Source of the DNA: Saprospiraceae bacterium
GTDB lineage: Bacteria > Bacteroidota > Bacteroidia > Chitinophagales > Saprospiraceae
Assembly (NCBI GenBank): GCA_016714985.1
Contig: JADKBS010000036.1
Span: forward strand, 34,835-98,834
Direction of reading: 5' to 3'
DNA: 64,000 nucleotides
Below are positions 21,030-30,673 of the stretch, one piece after another. The stretch's first letter is position 1; every line of letters begins with the position of its first letter. The notes under the pieces are model-generated. The model had not been told where the DNA came from. It was given only the letters and a program-made list of their open reading frames with translations, and did no database searches. The position numbers and the translations under genes were made by a program.

Positions 21030-24000
21030 CGAGGCCCTGCTCGTTCACGATTTCCACCTTCGGAATGGTGAACTTTGAGCCGACCTGCTGGTAGGTGGTC
21101 ACGGGCACCTGGAAGTTCTTCAGGCCGGGGTAGCCGCTCAGCGGCACGTCGAACTCGCCGTCCTTCACGCCGTTTGCGTAGCGGCTGATGCGGCAGAAAT
21201 AATCGTAGGCCACCGTGCCCACGCCCGGTACTTCTTTTTTCTGGGGGAAATAATGCGACTGCCAGGTCATGCCCAATGGCGCATACGCCTTGAATGCAAT
21301 GCGGGGGTCGGCGTAGCCTTGGTGCCAGTAGCGCTGCAAGTTGCCGGGGGCATGGTAGCCCAGCATCTTCTCATGGATGTTCGTGGGCATCTTGCCCGTT
21401 TTGAAAGGCACGGTGGCCATTTCCTCCGCACCATCACCCTCCATCGGCGTCCACACGCCGTTGATGCGCTCGTACCAGCGCAGCCTGTAAGAAATGGTGT
21501 AGTCGCTCTCCGGGGCGAGCATCCGCTTGGGCTTTAGCGTGGCGGATTGGCCCTCTACTACCAACTCGGCAGGTACCGCTACGCCCATCGCATTTTTCAA
21601 TAAAAAGCCCTCGCTGGGGTTCATCTCGATTTTGAAGTCCCGCACGAACTTGTTGCCCGCCAAGTCCTCGTCCTCGAACTGGAAGACGTAATTGGGCAAA
21701 TAATTGAAGGCAAGACTCGGCTCGCCGTAGATGGGCACGTCCGTTTCGTCCTTCTTGGGGTAGGATTCCTCCACCATTTTCACGTCGGCGATGGGGTTGT
21801 TCGGCACCTCGGTCATGGAGGCGAAGCAGGCCCGGTCGGCATCCGACGACAGCTGGAAGCGGAGCCGGAAGCTGCCCTTGATGAGACCACCCAGTACCCG
21901 GTAGCGCCCTGCGAGGCTGCCCGCAAAACGGGAGGGATTCGGGAATTCGCCGTTCAGTTCCGCCGCCAGCATGGCAGAGAAAATGCTGACCCGCCCGCGC
22001 TTCGGCCCTATTTTATACCTCATGCCCACGCTGGCGCCGCCCCATGCGTAAACCTGCCCCTTCATGCGCCAGCCGTTCATGCCCACCCGCCGGGGCGGGT
22101 TGCCGCAGACGGCATCGAGGGTGCCCAACGCCACATCGAAGCCGAGGCCGTAGCCCAGCCGCACGTCGAAAATGCCGAGGTTCAGCCCAAATTGCTGGCT
22201 GAACTGGAAGCCCATGATATAGCCTTTCTGCGGGCTGTAATTCCGCTCCCGCACATTGCCGCCACTGGGCCAGCCCGGCACTATCTGGGCCACCGTAGGC
22301 ATGGGGTCAACCCCCGTCCCGAACTGTAGGTAAAACCTTGGCGACGGGAACGAAATGCCAAGCGCCCCGGCCTTCACCGTCACTGGCTGGAGCGGTGTGC
22401 CCAATTTGAAATAATAACTGTTCGTGGCAAAATCGAGCAGCATATTGGCCCTTGCCCTCGTCTTGTCGAGTTCGAGGTAGAAAAGCGGTCGGTAGTTGAT
22501 ATTCGACTCGAACGCCGCCGTGGCGCTTATTTTTTTGTTGATGAAATCCAGTTCCACCTCGGCATAACCCTTCATTGGCGACGAGCGGCGGTCAGCAATG
22601 TCGCCAAAGCCGAGCATATAGGCGTCGCCCCGTGCGAACATTTTTTTGAAGGCAAAACCGTCGGCGGAATTGTAGCCGATTTCGATGCCCACCGCCAGGT
22701 CCAAGGCCATGATTTTGGGGTCGGCCACGCTGAAAATGCCTTTCACGTAGCCGCCGTGGCTGCCATATTTTGGCGAATATTGAATCCCGCTCAGGCTTCG
22801 TCCTGGTGCCATGAGGGGGTCGTCAATGGCATTGTAGGCGGTCTCCAAACTTGAGGTGAAAAGCCCGTTATTGGCAGCGGGTTCTTTCTTGCCCTTTTCC
22901 GGCGTCACGTATTCGAGCGTCGGCTGCTTTTCCATGTTGATATAAATGCCGCCGCCCGCCCCGTGCAGGTTGAATACGTCCACTCCAGCGATGTTTATCA
23001 GCGGAAAACCAAAATGGGGCGCTTTCTGGGTGTAATAAACGGCTTCAAAATCGGCGAAGAAATACCTGAACTTGCCGTCGTCCGCGGGCTTCACCATCCC
23101 GAATTGGCACATGGCCTTGGCACTGAACAAGAAGCTGCCATCAGGTTTTTTGCCAAAGCGAAGGTCGGCCATGCCCTTGAAGCCCTGCCCCCATTTTTGC
23201 TCCGCTTGGGTTTCGGCCTTCAAAAACTGAATAGCGCCGCTCACTTCCACTGGCCCAATAGCCCCTGCAAGGCTGATGGCATCCAGCCCCATGTTGGAGT
23301 AGGCCATGCCCCGCTCCGGGTGGGGCTTGAAGTAAAAACCGAGCTTGGTGGTGGCGCAAAGCCCGGTCGTCCTCACTTGTTTTCCAAGGCTCAGGGCGCT
23401 GGTCGGGTTCATCATCACGCCCTTGGCCAATGCTTTGCGGTCGCCGGAGCCGAGCCGCTCTTTCAGCAGGTTGATGCTGATGCCGAGCGTCATTTTCCAC
23501 TCTTTTTTGACATCCAAATAAACAAATTCCGGCGCATCGAGACTGATAGGGAAGCCATTCATGCCGCCTTTTTTGCCCGTAATCTTGTAAAGTTGTTTGA
23601 GTTTTTGCCTTGCGGTTGGCTGGTTTTGGGATGCCGTTGCGTCGGTTGGCTGTTCATCGCCAAACTCGATAAGCCCCTCCTTGGGCAGGCCCATGTCCAG
23701 GCCCCAAGTGCCCATGCTGATGGTGTTGATACCCCCGGCCATGTTGCCCAGCGTGACGGTCTTTGCGTCCACCGCTTTGTTGATTTTCAAGCCTTCGAAA
23801 CCGAGGCCGGGCAGACTGAATTCCAGCCCCCATTCCGCCACTTTGTCCATGCCCTCTTGCAGGAACTGGGCGTTTTTCTTGGAAAGGAAAAAATTGGCGA
23901 CGCCGTTCAGGTCCACCGAAGGTCGGTAGCCTTTTTTGCCATCGGGGTAGCTCGCCCAATCGAAAGTGATGGTCGAACCTTGGTTGAGCGAAACGATGAG

Positions 24001-26157
24001 GCCGGGCACCCACTCCGCCTCGAAGAACATCCCCGCCAGCGTGCCCGTGTTTTCCCTGGGTTCCGGCTCCGGTTCTTCGCCTTTTTCGTTGTCGCTGTCT
24101 CCAGGGAACAAATCGTCGTTAGGGTCGCTATTGGTCGCTGACGGCTCGGCTGGTAGCTTTTCCCCCACTTTGAAATCGCCGCCTGGCGAATACTCCTGTT
24201 GGCTGCGCCTGAAATTGAGCTTGCCCGTGTAGGCAATCAGGTCTTTGCCGCCATTGTCCTTAAAAATCGGACATTTCAGCCGCCCAGCAATATCGCAGGT
24301 TTTCTCCTCAGCCTCGAAGGAAACCGTCAGCGAGTCCACGCAGTAGCGCCAGCCGCCCAGCTTCACGCCTTTGTCATAATTGAGCAAATCCGTTTTTTTA
24401 AAACTGCCCACCATCCCATTCGTCTTTGTAAACCAAAAATCGGAGACGGGCGATTCGAGCATGGCGTTGCCCTCGCCCACCAGCCCCTCAAAAGCGAGGT
24501 TGATGCGCTTGAAATACAGGCCCCGGAACTCCGCCCCTGCATCGTCGGGCGTGCCTTCGGCATTGTTGTCGTGGTCAAAATCGAGGTATGCCTCGTATGC
24601 CTGCCCCTGCTTGAAAATCAGGCCCTCCATGCCTTCGGTAACGAACTGGATGGGCTTGCCTGCGGCGTCCATGAAATGGAGCGGGGCGATGAAGCTCTTG
24701 AGTTCGGTTACTTGCTGGATGGTGAACGGAAAAATCACTTGTTTTTCAGCTGTTTCGGCGCTGGTCTTAGTCAAGTCCCGCAGCTTCAGTTTTGCCTCCG
24801 GCAATTTGCCACCCTTGAACGGCAAGGCGTACTCGCCCTGCACGTTGAATCCCTGAAAGCCCTCACAAAGCAAATGGGCATAGCTGTGCATGCCCGCTTG
24901 CGGCAGCCCCGCTTCAGGGGTGCTGGCCTTGAGGGTGATGCCACCCGGCTGCTCCTCCGTTCCGTTGAACTGGGCATCGGAAACGGTCACGTCCGATTCG
25001 AGCAGCATGTAGAAGTCCTTCATGTCCACCGAAGTGGGGCTTACCCTCACGTCCTTTCGCACGAACTGGGCGTACTTCGACCCGATTTTAACCAACAGCG
25101 TGAACTCGACCTTCGTGTTCTGCTCCGTCGGCTGGCTGCTGCCCCCGATTTCAAAGGCGGTGATGAGTAGCCTCGAGTTGGCGGGCATTTCCACTTGGGT
25201 CATGCCCATGCGGGTGCGCAGTTCAGGAGTCAATTCGAGCGGGAGGCGCTTGACACCTGACTGTGCGTTATGGGCGTTGATGTTCGGGAAGGTGAAGTTT
25301 TCCGAGCTTCGCTCGATAGCCTTCTCCGCCCGGTAGGTGGTGCCGAGTTGGGTAAATTCGAGTTGGACGTCGAGGAAGGGGATGGTCAGCACGTCGTCTA
25401 GGAAGGGAAAGCCGCCCACGAGATTTTGCCCTAAACTACTGATGGTCGCCTTTTTGTAGTTTTCCAGCAGTTCGGCCCTGTTTTTTTCATCAAAAACAGT
25501 CGACATGCCGCTGTTCGGAGCGGTGCCGCTGTTTGCCGAAGGCGCATAAAAACGGTCGTACACCCGGTCGAGCATTTGCCCGATGCCCTCCTTGTCGTTG
25601 CGGTCAAAGGGCACAAAGGCGTGACATTTGCACTCCACGTTCTCGGTCTTCACCTTGATGTGGTCGAAAATGAACCCACCTGTGGCCGGGTCGGCCTTCC
25701 CGTAGATGTTGAACTGCACGAGGTTCGTTCCCATTCGCACCACGAGTTCCAGTCCCAGCAGTTCTTGGTCGTTACTGTCTCTTTCAATGTACTTGAGTCG
25801 CACCTCTGCCAGTTCTGCCTGCACACCGCCGATGCTCAGCCCGTTGGGGTCGGCTTCGTAGCTTTCAAGTAGGTAGCGCTCGGTCGGCACTTTGTACGGG
25901 TCAATTTTTAAGTGCTTGATTTTCAGGCCGTTCAGTTTGATACTTGGCCAATCGGACTGGTAGCCGAAGACGTTTTTAAGGGTCGTTTTGATGGAACCCT
26001 TGTTGCCCGTGATTTTGTTGTTGAACTGTCCCGCCGAGATGTCCAAGGAGAAAACGCCGCTCAGGTCTGCATCGGGGTGAACTGCTTGCCGTTGCCGAAA
26101 TCCTTCAGCACGGCGTCCACATCGGAGTCGGGGCTCAAGGCCAGTTTGCCGCTCCAA
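20986..26157 (-). CDS. Giant surface protein, segment 3 (1,723-codon central region)
   Basis: The authentic part begins about 26080 (PDADLSGVFSLDISAGQ). It is a long beta-rich region without transmembrane helices: long alternating-strand stretches in the first 1,000 residues, an acidic linker (DSDNEKGEEPEPEPREN, about 24060), a Gly/aromatic-rich portion around 22500-21900 that looks barrel- or solenoid-like (VYAWGGASVGMRYKIG), and near the C-terminus a Big_5/SbsA-type Ig domain (about 21700-21400: FQFEDEDLAGNKF ... SDYTISYRLRWYE). The family is not one with a known function. Long shadow ORFs on the other strand over this stretch (for example 22963-24141) are artefacts of its GC-rich codon use. 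Confidence 0.8.
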   Translation of the reverse strand: MERQTGLEPRLRCGRRAEGFRQRQAVHPDADLSGVFSLDISAGQFNNKITGNKGSIKTTLKNVFGYQSDWPSIKLNGLKIKHLKIDPYKVPTERYLLESYEADPNGLSIGGVQAELAEVRLKYIERDSNDQELLGLELVVRMGTNLVQFNIYGKADPATGGFIFDHIKVKTENVECKCHAFVPFDRNDKEGIGQMLDRVYDRFYAPSANSGTAPNSGMSTVFDEKNRAELLENYKKATISSLGQNLVGGFPFLDDVLTIPFLDVQLEFTQLGTTYRAEKAIERSSENFTFPNINAHNAQSGVKRLPLELTPELRTRMGMTQVEMPANSRLLITAFEIGGSSQPTEQNTKVEFTLLVKIGSKYAQFVRKDVRVSPTSVDMKDFYMLLESDVTVSDAQFNGTEEQPGGITLKASTPEAGLPQAGMHSYAHLLCEGFQGFNVQGEYALPFKGGKLPEAKLKLRDLTKTSAETAEKQVIFPFTIQQVTELKSFIAPLHFMDAAGKPIQFVTEGMEGLIFKQGQAYEAYLDFDHDNNAEGTPDDAGAEFRGLYFKRINLAFEGLVGEGNAMLESPVSDFWFTKTNGMVGSFKKTDLLNYDKGVKLGGWRYCVDSLTVSFEAEEKTCDIAGRLKCPIFKDNGGKDLIAYTGKLNFRRSQQEYSPGGDFKVGEKLPAEPSATNSDPNDDLFPGDSDNEKGEEPEPEPRENTGTLAGMFFEAEWVPGLIVSLNQGSTITFDWASYPDGKKGYRPSVDLNGVANFFLSKKNAQFLQEGMDKVAEWGLEFSLPGLGFEGLKINKAVDAKTVTLGNMAGGINTISMGTWGLDMGLPKEGLIEFGDEQPTDATASQNQPTARQKLKQLYKITGKKGGMNGFPISLDAPEFVYLDVKKEWKMTLGISINLLKERLGSGDRKALAKGVMMNPTSALSLGKQVRTTGLCATTKLGFYFKPHPERGMAYSNMGLDAISLAGAIGPVEVSGAIQFLKAETQAEQKWGQGFKGMADLRFGKKPDGSFLFSAKAMCQFGMVKPADDGKFRYFFADFEAVYYTQKAPHFGFPLINIAGVDVFNLHGAGGGIYINMEKQPTLEYVTPEKGKKEPAANNGLFTSSLETAYNAIDDPLMAPGRSLSGIQYSPKYGSHGGYVKGIFSVADPKIMALDLAVGIEIGYNSADGFAFKKMFARGDAYMLGFGDIADRRSSPMKGYAEVELDFINKKISATAAFESNINYRPLFYLELDKTRARANMLLDFATNSYYFKLGTPLQPVTVKAGALGISFPSPRFYLQFGTGVDPMPTVAQIVPGWPSGGNVRERNYSPQKGYIMGFQFSQQFGLNLGIFDVRLGYGLGFDVALGTLDAVCGNPPRRVGMNGWRMKGQVYAWGGASVGMRYKIGPKRGRVSIFSAMLAAELNGEFPNPSRFAGSLAGRYRVLGGLIKGSFRLRFQLSSDADRACFASMTEVPNNPIADVKMVEESYPKKDETDVPIYGEPSLAFNYLPNYVFQFEDEDLAGNKFVRDFKIEMNPSEGFLLKNAMGVAVPAELVVEGQSATLKPKRMLAPESDYTISYRLRWYERINGVWTPMEGDGAEEMATVPFKTGKMPTNIHEKMLGYHAPGNLQRYWHQGYADPRIAFKAYAPLGMTWQSHYFPQKKEVPGVGTVAYDYFCRISRYANGVKDGEFDVPLSGYPGLKNFQVPVTTYQQVGSKFTIPKVEIVNEQGLDVAFSGLADTITTC

Positions 26158-27128
26158 AGACCCATGCCCCGGCTGCCCGCTTCTGGCTTGATGGCCATGC
26201 GTGAGTAGTTGCCGTTGATTTTCAGCTCGCCCGAATAGCGAAAAGGCTCGTCGAGCACGGGCACTTTCAACTGCCCAGCGAGGTAGGTGCCTTTTGATTT
26301 ACCCTCGTCCACATTTAGCGTGAGGCTGTCCACGGAGTAGCGCCAATTGCCGATTTTGCCCTTGTCAAGCGAGACGAGGTTTGTTTTGAAAAACTGCCCG
26401 TGGCCGCCGTCTTCTGCTATCGCAAAAGCGCCTTCGTCAAGGGTTATGGGCTTTCCGCCGCCCGTGAAATCGTACTCGGCTGGCAACTTGACCTCAGCTT
26501 GGCCGAGGTACAGCCCCCGCCAATTATCGGGCTTGGGGGCAATTAGCTTTTCCTGCTCGACCTTCTGGCCCGTCTTGAGGTCGAGGTCGCCGTTTTTCAT
26601 CGAAAACACGAAGCCCGGCATCTTGGGCAGCGTAAAGTCGTCGAACTTTTTCACCTTACCGAAATAGGTGGCGGGGTCACCGTCCCCCTCCAAACCGAAC
26701 TTGACGGGACCGCTGCCATCGGCCTGCACCATGATTTCGGGGTCAATGGAGAACTGCGTTTGCAGCTCGAAACCATCGAAGCCTCCACAGTCCATCGCCA
26801 TGCCGCTGCTGTTTGCCCCTGCTTTGTATTCCAGCTTGAATATTTGCGCCAGCACTTGATTTGCCTCGCTTTCGAGTGGGGTTAGGTAGCTGTTGTTGCG
26901 GACGGAATTGGGCGCTACCGGGATGCCCAGCCCCGCAAAGGTCATCACTTTGCCCACCGATGTGACCGAGTAGCCCGCCCCCGTCAGGTAGCAGTTTCGG
27001 GGGCGTGAAGCGGATGCCCGTGATGGCAATGAGGGGTCCGTTTTCATTGTCCAAGCCGAGGGGCAATTGCGCAGCAGCATTGGGGTCGAGCAGGCTGGCC
27101 ATGCGGTTTTTGCCCTGCCCGTTTTCAA
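26061..27128 (-). CDS. Giant surface protein, segment 2
   Basis: The authentic frame starts about 27000 (CYLTGAGYSVTSVGKV) and ends about 26085 (GNGKQFTP), where one missing C in a CCCC run breaks it; with that C restored it reads FTPDADLSGVFSLD into segment 3. The region resembles the part that follows the N-terminal domain in TANFOR-type proteins, where a phrase like GIRFTP introduces a beta-rich section. It is rich in beta strands and contains no recognised enzyme motif. Confidence 0.75.
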   Translation of the reverse strand: MKTGRAKTAWPACSTPMLLRNCPSAWTMKTDPSLPSRASASRPRNCYLTGAGYSVTSVGKVMTFAGLGIPVAPNSVRNNSYLTPLESEANQVLAQIFKLEYKAGANSSGMAMDCGGFDGFELQTQFSIDPEIMVQADGSGPVKFGLEGDGDPATYFGKVKKFDDFTLPKMPGFVFSMKNGDLDLKTGQKVEQEKLIAPKPDNWRGLYLGQAEVKLPAEYDFTGGGKPITLDEGAFAIAEDGGHGQFFKTNLVSLDKGKIGNWRYSVDSLTLNVDEGKSKGTYLAGQLKVPVLDEPFRYSGELKINGNYSRMAIKPEAGSRGMGLWSGKLALSPDSDVDAVLKDFGNGKQFTPMQT

Positions 27129-28401
27129 ACCAATCCTTCAGTTTTTGAAAATATTCGGGGGTAAAACGGCTGGGGAGCGTTGCCACTGACAAAGTGTTTG
27201 GGTCAAGGTAAAACTGGTTGTCGCAGACGGCCTCAATGCTCCCTGCTTCGTAGCAGCGAAACGTGTTTGGCTTGGCCTTCAAGTTGGTAAAAACGACTGG
27301 GACGCTCGTGTTCAACATTGGGATTTTCACTAAACCCGTCCCGTTGTAGCCGCTGCCGTTGGGGGTGGCATCTTCCACCGTCATTTCAAACCAGCCGATT
27401 TTCACCTTATCCCCTGCTGCGATTGGAGCGGAGGTGTAGCCTTCGGTGTAAATCGGCCCGAAGCCGGTGTCGAAGACCTTGCAGCCTTGGGGGGCGGTGC
27501 GGCTCTCCTCCATGTCCTCAGCAGCTTGGCTGCCGCCAAATGGGGCAAACCCATTGCCGTACACGAATGTGCAGATTTGGCTGTAGCCGTAGTTTCGGAA
27601 AATTAGGCCGGGCTTGAGCATGTTGCGGGCCTGCACCCGCCAAGCGTAAACCTGTCCGGGCTGGAGGATGGGGTCGGTGGGGCCGTAAATCAGCGATGGC
27701 GACATGGTGGTGCGCTCCATGATTTTCAGGCTGAAATCGAAGCCATCGTTTGGGTCAGCACCGGGCTGGAGCTGCACCAACTGGAACAGGTACTCGACCG
27801 GGGCCGGGCTGTTGCCGGATCCGTTGTGCAGGGGCGTCCAAGTGAAGGTCTGGCTTTGGAAATTGGTCTGCGGAACGTTGCCAAAGCAGGTAGGTGTCTG
27901 TAAAATCGGCGGTTCGTTGAGGAAAAAGCCGCCCGTGACGCAGGTTTTGCGGGAAATGGGCACGTTGCGCTGCAAGTCAATCACTTCGAGGCAAATGCGG
28001 TTCAGCCCTTCGGGAACAATGACCGAGCCTTGGCCCTGGCCCGCTGCACCGATGAGCGCTTCGGGCTGGAGGTAGGGTTGCAGCGCAAAACCATCTAGCA
28101 TGACGGGCTGGTTCATGTTGAGGCGCAGGGGTTGGAAGCCATAGTTGGGGTCGGTGGTATAGAGCGTTTGGCCGTTGTTTTCGATATAGAGTTTCAGGCG
28201 GGTGTCCCGGTACGGCTCGATGGGGTCGGTGAGGGCGGCGGTGAAGACGAGGTCTTGCGTCCGCTGGGTGCCATACACGCTGAGGTCGAGGGAATGGGGC
28301 GGTATGAGCAGGCCCGTGAGCGACACGGGATAGACTTGCTGCGCAAAGGCGGTGTTTGCGAAGAAAAGTAATGCGAGTATTGGGAGTAAACGACTGCTCA
28401 T
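26743..28401 (-). CDS. Giant surface protein, segment 1: signal peptide and TANFOR-like N-terminal domain
   Basis: The ATG at 28401 starts MSSRLLPILALLFFANTAFA, a Sec signal peptide ending AFAQQ. Residues about 22-300 resemble the N-terminus of TANFOR-domain proteins known from Bacteroidota: VYPVSLTGLLIPPHSLDLS, LEVIDLQRNVPISRKTC and the FTWTPLHNGS / YLFQLVQLQPGA block (family assignment from memory). The frame is authentic to about 27005 (GIRFTPPK); one extra base in CCCCC or AAA there shifts it, and the remaining ~85 codons are out of frame. Together with segments 2-6 the gene would span 28401-10745, about 5,885 codons. It lies 195 bp downstream of the barrel gene, and the gap holds a palindromic element. 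Confidence 0.78.
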   Translation of the reverse strand: MSSRLLPILALLFFANTAFAQQVYPVSLTGLLIPPHSLDLSVYGTQRTQDLVFTAALTDPIEPYRDTRLKLYIENNGQTLYTTDPNYGFQPLRLNMNQPVMLDGFALQPYLQPEALIGAAGQGQGSVIVPEGLNRICLEVIDLQRNVPISRKTCVTGGFFLNEPPILQTPTCFGNVPQTNFQSQTFTWTPLHNGSGNSPAPVEYLFQLVQLQPGADPNDGFDFSLKIMERTTMSPSLIYGPTDPILQPGQVYAWRVQARNMLKPGLIFRNYGYSQICTFVYGNGFAPFGGSQAAEDMEESRTAPQGCKVFDTGFGPIYTEGYTSAPIAAGDKVKIGWFEMTVEDATPNGSGYNGTGLVKIPMLNTSVPVVFTNLKAKPNTFRCYEAGSIEAVCDNQFYLDPNTLSVATLPSRFTPEYFQKLKDWFENGQGKNRMASLLDPNAAAQLPLGLDNENGPLIAITGIRFTPPKLLPDGGGLLGHIGGQSDDLCGAGHPGSAQFRPQQQLPNPTRKRGKSSAGANIQAGIQSRGKQQRHGDGLWRLRWFRAANAVLH

Positions 28402-28418
28402 ATTTTAATTGTCATTTT

Positions 28419-28579
28419 GAGGTGACATCTTTTCGCCCGATCAGACTTGAAAATCAGCGAGACTTTCAAGGGCGAAAAGGTGTCATCTCAAATCGGTGTA
28501 TTCACGTGATGACACCTTTTTGCCTTTGAATAGGCTGCTTGAAACTGAAATTCGGAGCAGGCAAAAAAGATGTCACCTC
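28419..28579. repeat. Four-arm palindromic element between barrel and giant genes
   Basis: Four related 17-20 bp arms alternate in orientation: 28419-28438 (gaggtgacatcttttcgccc), 28470-28489 (inverse), 28508-28524 (inverse) and 28560-28579 (inverse of 28508-28524). The first pair also pairs internally (cttgaaa/tttcaag), giving a long hairpin with a short loop; the second pair makes another. On the minus-strand transcript it would fold 20-180 nt upstream of the giant gene start. It could be a processing or attenuation structure, a bidirectional terminator, or a REP-like repeat. Confidence 0.75.
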
Positions 28580-28596
28580 TAAAATCACAGAGGGAT

Positions 28597-29586
28597 TCAA
28601 TTCTTTTTTTGCGAAGGTTTATCCTTCTCTTTTTTCATAAATCTATACTGATACCCCACCGTCCCCACCACCTCGCCGAACTGGTCGGAGGCCGTGGCGC
28701 TCGTGTTCTTGGTGCTCAGGAGCATCCAGTTCATCGAAAGGGAGTGGACTTCGCTCAGGTTCCAGTTCAGGTTGAGGCCGCTGGTAAAGTTGCCGTTGTT
28801 GCCCAGCCCCTCGGTCACGGTGTAGAAATAGTTGATGTCCAGGCCCGATGTCAGCTTGCCTTCCAACAGGCTTTTAGACACGCCGAAGCCCGTTCCGTAG
28901 CGCCGAACGAGCAGCGAGGAGAGTTCATTTTGGTTAAAATTGGCCTTGGCCGTGAATCCCCATTTGGAAGCTAGCCCCAGTGAATACACGAAGTTGGCGA
29001 CGAGCATCTGCGAGAACGAACTGGTCGTGGGGTCTTCCACGTCGTCGGTCACTAGCTGGGCATTGCCTGTCAGGTTGAAGACGTGCTGGTTCTGCGAGCT
29101 GGTGTCCTGAATTGTGTAAGTAGCACTGAACCCGGCGTCCTGCGTAACGATGAGCACGTTGAGCACGGGATCGGCGGGGTCGAGGAGGTAGGCCACGTCG
29201 GCCGAGTTGTTGGAATAATTGGCAGAGAGGCTGAACGGCCCTTTGCTGTACGCTGCGTCTAGGCTGCCGACAAGGCGGTTCAGGCGGTTGGGCTTGGAGC
29301 CGTCGAGGTTGTTGCGCTGGATGCCGCCGCTGGTATTGAGCGAAACGGCTTGTTTGAATAGGCTGGTACTGAGGTTCAGTGTCCACTCCTCGATGTCGCT
29401 GTTGAAGAAATAAGCGCCAAGCGTCTTGTAGTCGGGGTCCACTCGGCGGTACTTGAGGCCAAGGCTGTAGGCAGCAGCCTGGTAGTCGAAATTGCTTTCC
29501 AATGCGGTCTTGTATTTTGTTGTTTCACGACCTTGGAAGAGGAAAGTGGGGTGCGGGAACTCATTTTTCGCCTCAGCGTCCTTCAT
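28597..29586 (-). CDS. Outer-membrane beta-barrel protein, C-terminal segment
   Basis: Continues the gene starting at 30441. It consists of alternating amphipathic strands (YSLGLKYRRVDPDYKTLG, AYFFNSDIEEWTLNLS, GSLDAAYSKGPFSLSANY), ending in aromatic-terminated strands and VGTVGYQYRFMKKEKD, as in outer-membrane barrels of Bacteroidota. The motif RRVDPDYKTLGAYFFNSD is characteristic of an uncharacterised barrel family in this phylum (recalled, not searched). The break at about 29590 is restored by one extra base, giving ASAPLSPNMKDAEAKNE. A barrel directly upstream of two giant secreted proteins suggests a role in their anchoring, export or display. Confidence 0.75.
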   Translation of the reverse strand: MKDAEAKNEFPHPTFLFQGRETTKYKTALESNFDYQAAAYSLGLKYRRVDPDYKTLGAYFFNSDIEEWTLNLSTSLFKQAVSLNTSGGIQRNNLDGSKPNRLNRLVGSLDAAYSKGPFSLSANYSNNSADVAYLLDPADPVLNVLIVTQDAGFSATYTIQDTSSQNQHVFNLTGNAQLVTDDVEDPTTSSFSQMLVANFVYSLGLASKWGFTAKANFNQNELSSLLVRRYGTGFGVSKSLLEGKLTSGLDINYFYTVTEGLGNNGNFTSGLNLNWNLSEVHSLSMNWMLLSTKNTSATASDQFGEVVGTVGYQYRFMKKEKDKPSQKKN

Positions 29587-30441
29587 GTTCGGCGACAGGG
29601 GCGCTCGCCCCGATGTCGGTCTTTAGGCGGAATTTTTTGAAAAACATTTTTTGAAAAACCAAACCTAATGCTTCATTGTGCTCGGGGGTAATCTGCTGCG
29701 GAATCGTATCGGGTATGAAAATAGAATTCTCCAAATCCTTTGCCTGGAATAGCACGAGGTCAATGAAATCCTCCTGTGTGCCGTAGCCAAGCTTCACGCC
29801 CCAGCCCTTGCGCTGGAACTTGGGCAGGTTTGGCTCGATGAGGGAAAGGTCAATCGGCTCGGCCTTGGCCAACTGGCCGACCATCGCCCCGATGCGCAGC
29901 TTGCCCGGCGTCAGTTCCGTGCCAGCACCGAGGAAGATGAGGTTCGACATGGTGTATTGCGAAAAATCCATGCTGCGGTGGCCGAAATGCGTCTTTATCC
30001 ACTTGTAGCGGGGGCTAACGCCGAAGCGCACGAACCGCTGTTTTTGCGAAGCAATGCTGTTGCTTACGTCCCGCTTGAAGGCGTTGTAGAGTTCTTTTGG
30101 ATCCGGGTAGGCGTGTTCCGTATTTTTTGCCGCAATTGTTAGTGAAAACGGCAGGTTGAGCTTGTAAATCCTTGCGTTGAAATTGGCGTTGGCGGTGTAG
30201 AGGAAGGGGTCTTGGCGGGGCGTGGTGCCGAGGGCGTTGTAGGAGCGCATGTTGATGCCCAAGCCGCCAGAATAATCGAATGGCTTGCCAAAATCGGTGA
30301 AGTCCTTGAAAAGGCCCTTGACGTAGGTAGGGAAAAAGCCTTTTTTGCTGACCGCTTCGAGGTCTTCAAAATCCTGTACCTGCTGCGCCATGAGCGAGGC
30401 CGACAAAAGCGAGAACAGGGAAAAGGCGTAAAATTTCTTCA
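29573..30441 (-). CDS. Outer-membrane beta-barrel protein, N-terminal segment
   Basis: The start at ATG 30441 is preferred over upstream codons because it gives MKKFYAFSLFSLLSASLMA, a Sec signal peptide ending MAQQ. The mature N-terminus is followed by beta-strand repeats (FDYSGGLGINMRSYNALG, FNARIYKLNLPFSLTIAA, LRIGAMVGQLAKAE). It is the first gene of the putative operon barrel - giant - FN3 protein - MopE giant. The 232-bp gap upstream separates it from the regulator at 30674-34765. The end of the open frame at 29573 is caused by the same one-base break described for the C-terminal segment. Confidence 0.78.
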
Positions 30442-30673
30442 TGCTTAGGTCGGTTTCAGGCAATATTGCCGTAGAGCAAAAAAGTGGGCGAAGAATGAAA
30501 TCTACATCCGAATTCTGTGCAGGGAAAATGATTATCCTAGTTGTTTTTTCAGGTTTACAAAATTGCCAAAACTTGCGGGCAGGGGACTGGTCTATCCGTC
30601 CCAAACATTGGTAAATTCGTTGCAGGCTTATCTGCAACCAATGCTACAATTTTCATAACCAATTGATAAACAA

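Noticed and set aside
22963..24141. Plus-strand ORF of 392 codons
   Set aside because: Antisense to the continuous minus-strand giant protein; no start context, no domain-like sequence.
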